The notes under the pieces were generated by a model. It searched no databases and was not told the origin of the DNA. It was given only the letters and a program-made list of their open reading frames with translations. Source: CAVWDI01 sp046259385 (GTDB lineage Bacteria; Chloroflexota; Anaerolineae; Anaerolineales; UBA4823). Taken from it: a stretch of DNA of 7,902 nucleotides. How positions within the stretch are numbered: the stretch's first letter is position 1; the number at the start of each line of letters is the position of its first letter. The stretch lies in assembly GCA_046259385.1 (NCBI GenBank), contig JBJYWI010000005.1, positions 1 to 7,902 on the forward strand. Reading direction: 5' to 3'. This document shows positions 1 through 5,980 of this stretch, one piece after another. Position numbers and translations under genes: made by a program.

Positions 1-1010
1 GGGTTATGCTGCATTGATTTTTTCCAACCCAGATTTGCGATTTCAAGCGCATATGGCAGGGTAGCGTTGGTCAGCGCAACAGTTGAGGTTTTGGGAACTG
101 CGCCCGGCATGTTAGCCACACAATAATGGACGATCCCGTCAACAACATAAATCGGATTGTCATGCGTAGTGGGTTTTGAGGTTTCAAAGCACCCGCCCTG
201 GTCAATTGAAACATCAACCAGAACGCTGCCTGGGCTCATTGTTTTCAACATATCACGAGTGATCAGGCAGGGGGCTTTTGCGCCGGGGATCAGGACTGCC
301 CCGATAACCACATCCGCGAACTGTACAAGTTTTCGGATACCCGCCGGAGTGGACATGATCGGATAGCAATTGCTGGGCATGACATCGCTAAGGTATCTAA
401 GTCGCTCAAGATCCATATCCAGAATATATACTTTCGCCCCCAATCCACAGGCGACTTTTGCGGCATTAATACCAACAACTCCTCCACCGATAATGACGAC
501 ATTGCCAGGATCAACGCCCGGAACGCCGCCGAGCAGCACACCGTGTCCTCCCTGAGTCATTTCAAGATATTTAGCTCCCTGTTGGACAGCCATTTTCCCC
601 GCCACCTCACTCATCGGCGTCAACAATGGAAGCGATCCATCGGATTTTTGAATTGTCTCATAAGCGATGTTAATCGACCCGCTATTGACCAGAACTTTGG
701 TCAATTCTTCAGCTGCAGCAAGATGTAAATAGGTGAAAATAATTTGATCCTCACGGATGAGGTCATATTCGGGGGAAAGAGGCTCCTTAACATGCATCAC
801 CATCTCCGCGCGCCCGAATATTTCTTGCGGGGTGTGAACGATTTCCGCACCATGGTTTGTATAATCCAGATCGCTGAAGCCACTCCCTTCTCCAGCGGCT
901 TTTTCGACAAGCATTGTGTGCCCGTTTTCAACCATTATCTCCACACCTGCTGGCGTCATCGATACCCGGTTTTCCTCGGCTTTAATTTCCTTGAGAATGC
1001 CAACGATCAT
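1..1010 (-). CDS. ald: Alanine dehydrogenase, 3' end cut by the window edge
   Basis: Catalyses NAD-dependent oxidative deamination of L-alanine to pyruvate and ammonium, and the reverse reaction, in the cytoplasm. Reading from ATG at 1010 gives 336 open codons to the window edge; the family is usually about 370 residues, so roughly the last 35 are missing. The residues known to matter in this family sit at their usual numbers: Arg15 in ENR, Lys75 in VKEP, His96 in YLHLAA, the dinucleotide loop GGGVVG at 175-180, Asp198 at the end of the next strand (NAD preference), Asp270 in SIDQGG and Asn300 in VANMPGAVP. The start is well supported by GGAGG at 1017-1021, six bases upstream. It lies 70 bp downstream of the glycosylase gene. 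That gap contains a perfect TATAAT, so the gene may have its own promoter. The identification is firm. Confidence 0.97.
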   Translation of the reverse strand, partial: MIVGILKEIKAEENRVSMTPAGVEIMVENGHTMLVEKAAGEGSGFSDLDYTNHGAEIVHTPQEIFGRAEMVMHVKEPLSPEYDLIREDQIIFTYLHLAAAEELTKVLVNSGSINIAYETIQKSDGSLPLLTPMSEVAGKMAVQQGAKYLEMTQGGHGVLLGGVPGVDPGNVVIIGGGVVGINAAKVACGLGAKVYILDMDLERLRYLSDVMPSNCYPIMSTPAGIRKLVQFADVVIGAVLIPGAKAPCLITRDMLKTMSPGSVLVDVSIDQGGCFETSKPTTHDNPIYVVDGIVHYCVANMPGAVPKTSTVALTNATLPYALEIANLGWKKSMQHN

Positions 1011-1058
1011 TATTGTCCTCCGTATTGAATTAATTGATGCCTGGATTGCCGATAAATA

Positions 1059-1064
1059 ATTATA
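1059..1064 (-). promoter_or_regulatory. Candidate -10 box for ald
   Basis: A perfect TATAAT on the minus strand in the 70 bp gap between the glycosylase stop and the ald start would give a leader of about 40 bases. The best -35 at 17 bp spacing is TTATTA, which matches TTGACA at only three of six positions and lies at the end of the glycosylase gene. AT-rich sequence produces such boxes by chance, so this is a weak call. The alternative is read-through from the genes upstream. Confidence 0.3.
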
Positions 1065-1080
1065 ATCCTATGCCTGATAT

Positions 1081-1887
1081 TTAATAAGATTGACAGCTTG
1101 GGCAGATGTAACTGCTGGTGCTGCCAGTTTTAATTTTCATAATTTTTGAAGAGCATCTCGGACAAGGTTCCCCTTCCCTGTAGCCAATCTTAATATCATC
1201 TGAATTAAAGCCGCCCGGGTTCCCGTATATATCCAATTCATAAAACGCCCCTCTTTTGTTAAGGCTGGGTTCCAGTCCCTGATGAACAGCATCGAAGAGG
1301 CGCTCAATGTCATCTGTATCCATCGTATTTGTCGCCCTGAGAGGGTGGAGCCTGGCAAACCACAGGATATCATGGATATATGCATTACCGATACCTGCAA
1401 TCTTCGACTGGTCGAGAAGGAAGGACTTTATCCGGCTTTTTCTCGATTCAAGGATTTTGTGGAAATTCTCTCTGGTGATTTCAAGCGCGTCCACGCCCAG
1501 TCTGGCGGTCATTTTGTGCTGCTCAAGCCCGTCTTTTGGGGTGTAGTGGACATAACCAAACCACCAGAAATTGATGCTCAGAAACCTGTGATCATCAAAA
1601 TTTATCGTCAGGCGCGTTTTTTCTGGGTAATCACCCTGCTTGAATAGCAGTATTTCCCCTCCCATCCCAAGGTTGATAAGCAGCCAGCCAGCGTCTGTCT
1701 TAATAAGGATCCACTTCCCACGCGGGGTAACATCCTCAATTACCGCCCCGGTCAATTTTGATATGAATTCTTCTTCAGGAATGTTTAAAGATTTAGATTG
1801 AATAACATCAACGCCGGTAATAACGCGCCCGGATAGTTCCAATTTCAGTTCTTTTGCCCGGGAGTATATCTCAGGGAGTTCCGGCAT
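1081..1887 (-). CDS. Fpg/Nei-family DNA glycosylase, atypical subgroup
   Basis: This 268-residue protein has the fold signatures of the formamidopyrimidine/endonuclease VIII base-excision repair enzymes. The N-terminus PELPEI supplies the catalytic proline and glutamate after Met removal. A conserved lysine lies in PRGK (residue 58), LGM (73-75) carries the void-filling Met, AGIGNAY is the helix-two-turn-helix, and the C-terminus holds a four-cysteine zinc finger (CPRC ... CPSC). Departures from classical Fpg are that PRRFG reads FWWFG, the Glu after GNxY is Asp, and the conserved Arg of the zinc-finger hairpin appears to be Thr within KTGSTSSYIC. It is therefore better named a Fpg/Nei-family protein than MutM; its lesion preference cannot be read from sequence. 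The ATG start has AGGA at 1895-1898, seven bases upstream. It sits 83 bp after the cupin gene and has no obvious functional link to it. Confidence 0.93.
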   Translation of the reverse strand: MPELPEIYSRAKELKLELSGRVITGVDVIQSKSLNIPEEEFISKLTGAVIEDVTPRGKWILIKTDAGWLLINLGMGGEILLFKQGDYPEKTRLTINFDDHRFLSINFWWFGYVHYTPKDGLEQHKMTARLGVDALEITRENFHKILESRKSRIKSFLLDQSKIAGIGNAYIHDILWFARLHPLRATNTMDTDDIERLFDAVHQGLEPSLNKRGAFYELDIYGNPGGFNSDDIKIGYREGEPCPRCSSKIMKIKTGSTSSYICPSCQSY

Positions 1888-1970
1888 CTAGAATTCCTGC
1901 AAACGCAAGGCTTTAATTCAGATCAAGAAAATAATTAGCAATATTTTAACATCAATATATTCAGCACCAG

Positions 1971-2330
1971 TCAGATCCAATCATTCGTCTCCTGGGTCAA
2001 TTCATTCTGAACATCCCCAGTGTTGATGGTGGAGGCTGGTTCAAACATCAGTATATGAGCCACCTCCTCCGCTACCGGTTTATGCTCGATTCCCCTTGGA
2101 ATGACAGCAAATTCACCTTGTTTTAAATGGATGTCCCTGTCCCGCAGTTTAATTACCATGCTTCCTTGTGTCACCAGGAAGAACTCATCCTCTTCATCAT
2201 GTTTGTGCCAGATAAATTCGCCCTTTATTTTTGCGATTTTTACCACCTGTCCATTCAACTCCGCTAATATTTTCGGGCTCCAATATTCTTTAAACAGGGA
2301 AAATTTATGTTCAATATTAATGGCGTCCAT
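1971..2330 (-). CDS. Small single-domain cupin protein
   Basis: A 119-residue one-domain cupin (beta-barrel metal-binding fold) of unknown substrate. Motif 1 gives ligands His42, His44 and Glu49 (WHKHDEEDE) and ends at a glycine; motif 2 runs GEFAVIPRGIEH and supplies His83. All four usual metal ligands are present. The C-terminal stretch NTGD followed by DWI is, from memory, characteristic of a widespread family of small stand-alone cupins. Two in-frame ATGs lie six bases apart, at 2336 and 2330. The only Shine-Dalgarno-like run, GAGAG at 2338-2342, is seven bases from the second but one base from the first, so 2330 is chosen; 2336 would add two residues. The gene begins 30 bp after the cysteine synthase stop and is probably co-transcribed with it. 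A cysteine dioxygenase role is unlikely because the motif-1 Glu is retained. Confidence 0.9.
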   Translation of the reverse strand: MDAINIEHKFSLFKEYWSPKILAELNGQVVKIAKIKGEFIWHKHDEEDEFFLVTQGSMVIKLRDRDIHLKQGEFAVIPRGIEHKPVAEEVAHILMFEPASTINTGDVQNELTQETNDWI

Positions 2331-2360
2331 ATCCATTCTCTCATTGATATTTGTTTGGTT

Positions 2361-3275
2361 TTAATCAAATAATCCTTCAACGCTAAGATAACGCTCGCCC
2401 CTGTCGGCGAAAATGCCAACGATTACTTTGCCGCTGTTTGAGGTTGAGCCAGCAATTTTTTGGGCTGCATGGGCGACAGCCCCGGAGGAAATCCCAACCA
2501 GCAGTCCCTCAGTCCGGGCGATCTGATTGCAAGCTGTAAACGCCTGCTGTTCGCTGATAAGGAGGATCTCGTCGATTATCTCTCGCTCCAAGGTTTCTGG
2601 TACGAATCCAGGGGCGGTACCCATCATCCGGTGTGGTCTGAACTTTCCCTGGGAGATAAAAGGCGATTCTGCGGGTTCTACTGCGATCAGTTTAATTTCC
2701 CGGTTATGCTCTTTCAGGTATTTTCCTGCGCCGCAGATTGTCCCCCCGGTTCCAAGACCAGCGATAAGGATATTGACATTTCCATCCAGCCCGGTCCAGA
2801 TCTCAGGGCCGGTAGTCCTGTAATGCGCAGCGGGGTTGGAGGGATTCACGTGCTGCCCAATGTAAAAATATTCCGGATGTCTGGCTAGAATATTATGCAT
2901 TTCCTCCCGAGCGCCTCTGGTCCCTTCGGAGGCAGGCGTGAGAATTAATTCGGCGCCCAGGGCTTTCAGATAGTTGCGCCTTTCCAGGCTCTGGATTTCT
3001 GACATGACCAGAATCGCCCGGTATCCCTTTATGGCGGCGATATAAGCGACTGCGATACCGGTATTTCCACTGGTTGTTTCGATCAGTGTGTCTCCGGGTG
3101 AAATTCGTCCAGATCGTTCTGCATCCTGGATTATCTGAAGCACAGGCCGGTCTTTCAGGCTGCCCGGGTTCATAAATTCGCATTTAGCGTAAAATTCACC
3201 AAACGGTAGGAATCTGGCCAGGCGAAGCAGCGGGGTATTTCCGATCAGGTCAGTTAAACTCTGGGCGCAATTCAT
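2361..3275 (-). CDS. cysM: Cysteine synthase, CysM-like PLP enzyme
   Basis: A 304-residue fold-type II PLP enzyme that most likely makes L-cysteine from an activated serine (O-acetylserine or O-phosphoserine) and a sulfur donor in the cytoplasm. It has IGNTPL near the N-terminus, the PLP lysine Lys41 in PGSLKDR, TSGNTG at 68-73, the phosphate-binding GTGGT at 175-179, GISSG at 261-265 (Ser264 would contact the PLP ring nitrogen) and a terminal DRGERYLS. Length, GDTLIETTSGNTGIA and the DRGxRYLS end resemble E. coli CysM more than CysK. Two oddities are a PLP-lysine loop one residue shorter than the usual NPGGS-x-KDR and Gln-Ser where most relatives have Met-Ser before ERR. The start follows the SDR stop by 13 bp. 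Its only SD candidate, GAGG at 3287-3290, overlaps that stop and is 11 bases away, which suggests translational coupling. The exact sulfur donor is unknown. Confidence 0.94.
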   Translation of the reverse strand: MNCAQSLTDLIGNTPLLRLARFLPFGEFYAKCEFMNPGSLKDRPVLQIIQDAERSGRISPGDTLIETTSGNTGIAVAYIAAIKGYRAILVMSEIQSLERRNYLKALGAELILTPASEGTRGAREEMHNILARHPEYFYIGQHVNPSNPAAHYRTTGPEIWTGLDGNVNILIAGLGTGGTICGAGKYLKEHNREIKLIAVEPAESPFISQGKFRPHRMMGTAPGFVPETLEREIIDEILLISEQQAFTACNQIARTEGLLVGISSGAVAHAAQKIAGSTSNSGKVIVGIFADRGERYLSVEGLFD

Positions 3276-3288
3276 TTTTTAATAAGCC

Positions 3289-4041
3289 TCAGCGGCTCGC
3301 CAGCCCGCCTGCTGTTTCACCGCCGTCGATTACAAAGCACTGTCCGGTTATAAAGGCAGCTTCTTCACTAGCAAGATAGGCAAATAAGCCGGCTATTTCA
3401 GCGGGTTCCGCATGTCTCCGGAGCGGAATTTTAGAGTTCACTTCTTCTATCATTTGTGCGCTGTATTCAGCGCGCTGCATAGGCGTCATTACATAACCAG
3501 GACAAACAGCGTTCACCCTGACATCTGGAGCCAGTTCGAGCGCCATGGATCGTGTCAGTTCGATCACCCCGGCTTTGGATGCGTTATAGTCGGCATAATA
3601 CGGATATCCAAACATGCCGTTGGTGGAAGCCATGTTGATAATAACGCCTGATTTATCCCTTGTCATGCGCTTAGCTGCCTTTTGTGCGATAATAAAAATC
3701 CCGGTAAGGTTAACATCAATAATTCGCCGCCAATCCTCCATTTGAATCTCAAGGATTGAATGACGCTGGCTGATACCGGCGTTGTTGATCAGTACATCCA
3801 AACCTCCCCAATAGTGATCTAACTGCTCAAAAGCCATTTCAACCTCAGATTCTTTCGAAACATCAGCGGTAATAACAGCTTCTAATTCGGGATGTTGGTT
3901 GAAGATAGCCTCATTCGCGTCCGGATTAATGTCAAGCACCATTACCCGTGAACCTTCTTCAATAAAGCGTTGGACTGTTGCAGCACCAATCCCGCTCGCG
4001 CCGCCGGTTACCAGCACCTTTTTCTCTTTCAATCCGCGCAT
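3289..4041 (-). CDS. SDR-family NAD(P)-dependent oxidoreductase
   Basis: A 250-residue classical short-chain dehydrogenase/reductase, the usual length for the family. The glycine motif TGGASGIG is at 12-19 and Asp37 follows the second strand, which in this family favours NAD(H) over NADP(H). DV is at 60-61, NNAG at 86-89, and the catalytic tetrad is Asn111, Ser139, Tyr152 and Lys156 (YNASK). PG at 181-182 is followed by the substrate-loop Thr186, and the C-terminus has the usual ITGQ...DGG. No residue identifies the substrate; relatives include 3-oxoacyl reductases and sugar or polyol dehydrogenases. The start has a strong SD, GGGGAG at 4050-4055, eight bases upstream. The gene follows the hydrolase by 51 bp and precedes the cysteine synthase by 13 bp, so it is very likely co-transcribed with the latter. 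Confidence 0.95.
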   Translation of the reverse strand: MRGLKEKKVLVTGGASGIGAATVQRFIEEGSRVMVLDINPDANEAIFNQHPELEAVITADVSKESEVEMAFEQLDHYWGGLDVLINNAGISQRHSILEIQMEDWRRIIDVNLTGIFIIAQKAAKRMTRDKSGVIINMASTNGMFGYPYYADYNASKAGVIELTRSMALELAPDVRVNAVCPGYVMTPMQRAEYSAQMIEEVNSKIPLRRHAEPAEIAGLFAYLASEEAAFITGQCFVIDGGETAGGLASR

Positions 4042-4063
4042 ATTTCATTCTCCCCGGGATAAA

Positions 4064-4080
4064 TTTCCCACTTAAGTCAA
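4064..4080 (-). repeat. Intergenic motif, copy 1 (upstream of SDR gene)
   Basis: On the minus strand this reads TTGACTTAAGTGGGAAA. A close copy lies at 5851-5866 upstream of the exporter gene; the two share TTGACTTAA and GGGAAA with a one-base difference in spacing. TTGACT resembles a -35 box, but no -10 lies at the right distance here (the position reads CCGGGG). It could be a shared regulator site or coincidence. Confidence 0.35.
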
Positions 4081-4092
4081 TTTATAATCGCA

Positions 4093-4884
4093 CTACAGGG
4101 TTTGTAATAGTCCACTGAAAGCAGAATTAAACTCTGCTGGTCTTTCCAGGTTGGGAAGATGGCTGGCATGATCAATTTTAAACAGCCTGCATTCAGGGAT
4201 CTGAGCTGCCATTTTTTCGGCTTCCTCAAATGGGATGATCTTGTCGTCAGCGCCGTGGATTACCAGCGTGGGCAGGTTTATCTCAGACAGGATTGGCGTT
4301 GAATCAGGGCGGTCTCTCATCGCTTGAAGGGCGCCGACTGTACCTTCAACCGATGTGCTGTTCAAGATATCGGAGACTTCTGAGACGAGCCCTGGATTTG
4401 ACTGGCCAGTTTCAGGGGAAAGCAGCAGGGGGAGCATTCCCTCGGCGAGCGGCTCGATTCCATTCTGGAGGACATTTGAAGCGGACTGATCACGCCCAGC
4501 CCTTTTTTCCATCGAATCCGGTTTTGCCCAGGTGGCGGTGAGAACAAGCCCAGCCAAACGATCGGGAAAATTTCTGATTAATTCGAAACAGATATAACCT
4601 CCCATCGACAGTCCGCAAAGAACTATCTTTTCTTCAATTTTCAGGTGGTCAAGAAGCGCAATAATGTCCCCGGCATATAAATCCATCGAATACAGACCAA
4701 TAACTGCCTGAGATTCTCCGTGCCCGCGTAAATCGGGAGCAATAACTCGGTGGGTTTCCCTAAATTCATCCACCTGTGGTTGCCACATCCTCCGGTTGAG
4801 CGGAAACCCATGAATAAAAACCAGCGGCGGTCCTGAGCCAGCATCTGTATAAGCCATATCATATCCATTAATATGCTTCTTCAT
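4093..4884 (-). CDS. Alpha/beta-fold hydrolase
   Basis: A 263-residue alpha/beta hydrolase with a full catalytic triad: nucleophile Ser93 in GLSMGG, acid Asp214 in HGADDKIIP and His242 in DHASHLPNLERP. His25-Gly26 of FIHGFPLN form the oxyanion-hole loop, and DLRGHGES at 51-58 is typical. Length and layout match esterases, enol-lactone hydrolases and non-haem haloperoxidase-like proteins; sequence alone does not separate them. The start at 4884 is chosen because AGGAG (4891-4895) lies six bases upstream. An in-frame ATG at 4917 would add 11 residues but has no SD and an unconserved lysine-rich lead. No signal peptide is seen, so it is probably cytoplasmic. It lies 58 bp after the exporter gene and 51 bp before the SDR gene; with the SDR it may process a common small metabolite, but that is inference. 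Confidence 0.93.
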   Translation of the reverse strand: MKKHINGYDMAYTDAGSGPPLVFIHGFPLNRRMWQPQVDEFRETHRVIAPDLRGHGESQAVIGLYSMDLYAGDIIALLDHLKIEEKIVLCGLSMGGYICFELIRNFPDRLAGLVLTATWAKPDSMEKRAGRDQSASNVLQNGIEPLAEGMLPLLLSPETGQSNPGLVSEVSDILNSTSVEGTVGALQAMRDRPDSTPILSEINLPTLVIHGADDKIIPFEEAEKMAAQIPECRLFKIDHASHLPNLERPAEFNSAFSGLLQTL

Positions 4885-4890
4885 AAAATT

Positions 4891-4895
4891 CTCCT
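4891..4895 (-). promoter_or_regulatory. Ribosome binding site that decides the hydrolase start
   Basis: AGGAG on the minus strand, six bases before the ATG at 4884. It lies inside the longer reading frame that begins at 4917, which has no SD of its own, and so supports the shorter protein. Confidence 0.8.
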
Positions 4896-4942
4896 GTTTT
4901 GAATAATTTTTTTTCATTAATCATAACAGCATTAGGATCTGA

Positions 4943-5806
4943 TTATCTGGAAGCCAGCATTTCGCGGAAGAGGTCTAATGAACCCAGGGCAGCGCCGGAT
5001 ACAATTAAAATCATTGCGATCGCGGAGACCCATGTCATCCGGTACCCGCCCAAAAGAACCAGCACCAGGGTAGAGGTCATGGGGGTTAAATAAGCGAGGG
5101 AACCGATAATGCGCGGATCTCCGCGCTTTAATGCAGCGTCCCAGGTGAAGAATGCTACCCCCATCGGCCCAATCCCGAGCAGTATTAATGCGATCCAATC
5201 GGCTGTCGTCACCCGAATCGCTCCATATTGTGAGGCTGAAAGCCAGAATACCCCAAAAGCAAGCAGTCCGGATGTGAGACAGAACGCGCCTACCGCGCCG
5301 GTTGGAAAAGAAGGAAGCTTTTTAGTCATCAGTGAATAACAGGCCCAGACCAGCGCTGCTCCGGCTGCCAGCGCATAGCCTTTAATAAAGGTTGTGTCCA
5401 GCAGGATTTTACCTTCGCTAATTATTAAGGCAGCCCCGCACAGACCCAGGAAAGCGCCCGCAAGATGGTAGATGTGCAGCCTGTGGTCTTTTAAGAATAG
5501 AGGCGAAAGCAGGACGATCAGGAGCGGCCAGAGGTAATTGATTAGATTTGTCTCAACCGCAGGCGCATATTTGTATGCCGAAAAGTAAAGATAATGGTAT
5601 CCGAATAGCCCTCCAATTCCAACCAGAAATGTAGTCGCAGGGATTTTCCAGCTGCGAAACCTGAATGAACTGAACAATCCGCTTATGCACAGAGCGATTG
5701 CCACCACAAGCAGGGAGGGGAGATGATTTAAACTTGCGCCTAGATAGGCCAGGAAGCTCCACAGAATGATCGTTATCGTTGCCAGGAATAAAGCCATGCC
5801 AGACAT
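4943..5806 (-). CDS. EamA/DMT-superfamily membrane transporter
   Basis: A 287-residue integral membrane protein with ten predicted hydrophobic segments (roughly 4-23, 31-49, 57-76, 84-103, 113-130, 143-160, 170-190, 203-222, 232-253, 258-276), matching the two five-helix EamA repeats of drug/metabolite exporters. NYLWPLL at 90-96 also occurs in the aromatic amino acid exporter YddG as I recall it, and AYLTPMTS in the second repeat is typical of EamA. An amino acid or related metabolite is the likeliest cargo, probably exported; the cysteine synthase three genes downstream suggests cysteine or its precursors, but this is inference. The ATG at 5806 has no SD, and neither does the in-frame ATG at 5797. 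A TAAAAT box ends seven bases before 5806, so a leaderless message is possible. It heads the five-gene block. Confidence 0.94.
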   Translation of the reverse strand: MSGMALFLATITIILWSFLAYLGASLNHLPSLLVVAIALCISGLFSSFRFRSWKIPATTFLVGIGGLFGYHYLYFSAYKYAPAVETNLINYLWPLLIVLLSPLFLKDHRLHIYHLAGAFLGLCGAALIISEGKILLDTTFIKGYALAAGAALVWACYSLMTKKLPSFPTGAVGAFCLTSGLLAFGVFWLSASQYGAIRVTTADWIALILLGIGPMGVAFFTWDAALKRGDPRIIGSLAYLTPMTSTLVLVLLGGYRMTWVSAIAMILIVSGAALGSLDLFREMLASR

Positions 5807-5813
5807 GGTTTTT

Positions 5814-5819
5814 ATTTTA
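5814..5819 (-). promoter_or_regulatory. Candidate leaderless promoter (-10) for the exporter gene
   Basis: TAAAAT, five of six matches to TATAAT, ends seven bases before the exporter ATG. Transcription would start at or next to that ATG, and the gene has no Shine-Dalgarno sequence, as expected for a leaderless message. No good -35 lies 16-18 bp upstream, and the area is AT-rich, so the call is weak. Confidence 0.25.
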
Positions 5820-5933
5820 AAGGGGACTTCTTAAATCAGGCAGCCCTTTTTTTCCCTTTAAGTCAAGACATTGAAAGCAGCATAAATTCTGGAATACCCC
5901 GAAAGCAATTGTTGCCGCTCCCAGGAAAATCAA
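5817..5933 (-). CDS. Possible small hydrophobic ORF, 38 codons, TTG start
   Basis: In the 174 bp gap between the HAD gene and the exporter, one frame is open from a TTG at 5933 to TAA at 5817-5819, 10 bases before the exporter ATG. The predicted peptide begins with a hydrophobic stretch (IFLGAATIAFGVF, residues 2-14), then a cysteine cluster CCFQC at 18-22, then a basic tail with KGKKG. This is the layout of a one-pass small membrane protein. Against it, no ATG or GTG is available, no SD precedes the TTG, and 38 codons can be open by chance. The same frame stays open upstream back to a stop inside the HAD gene, so a degraded longer gene is another possibility. I do not recognise the peptide. 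Confidence 0.22.
   Translation of the reverse strand: MIFLGAATIAFGVFQNLCCFQCLDLKGKKGLPDLRSPL
5851..5866 (-). repeat. Intergenic motif, copy 2 (upstream of exporter gene)
   Basis: On the minus strand this reads TTGACTTAAAGGGAAA, matching the copy at 4064-4080 apart from a small difference after TTGACTTAA. It lies 45 bp before the exporter ATG. As a -35 it has no recognisable -10 at 17 bp (CTGCCT). It overlaps the possible small ORF. Confidence 0.35.
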
Positions 5934-5980
5934 CCATTTGTTGGGCGTATTTAATAACTCACTTTGATTATTACGGCGTG

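Noticed and set aside
744..1028. 94-codon plus-strand frame at the start of ald
   Set aside because: It is antisense to the conserved N-terminal half of alanine dehydrogenase, which is intact in the opposite frame.
1282..1647. 121-codon plus-strand frame opposite the glycosylase gene
   Set aside because: It lies inside a well-supported gene on the other strand and its sequence resembles no protein family.
1971..2330. Cupin as a cysteine dioxygenase acting on the product of the neighbouring cysteine synthase
   Set aside because: Cysteine dioxygenases usually lack the motif-1 glutamate and are longer; this protein keeps Glu49 and is about 119 residues.
2460..2888. 142-codon plus-strand frame opposite the cysteine synthase gene
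   Set aside because: It is fully antisense to a gene with complete family motifs, and its translation has no recognisable domain, so it is a shadow frame.
4907..4914. Run of eight T as a terminator
   Set aside because: No hairpin precedes it, and in the direction of transcription it is an A run just before the hydrolase SD.
4885..4917. Upstream ATG at 4917 as start of the hydrolase
   Set aside because: It has no SD and an unconserved lysine-rich lead, whereas ATG 4884 has AGGAG at six bases.
5841..5856. Run of seven T after GC-rich sequence as a plus-strand terminator
   Set aside because: No stem-forming inverted repeat precedes the T run, and no plus-strand gene ends here; on the minus strand it is an A run.
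5949..5976. TAATAA / TTATTA inverted repeat after the HAD stop as a terminator
   Set aside because: The stem is only six A-T pairs with a ten-base loop and no following T run, too weak to call.
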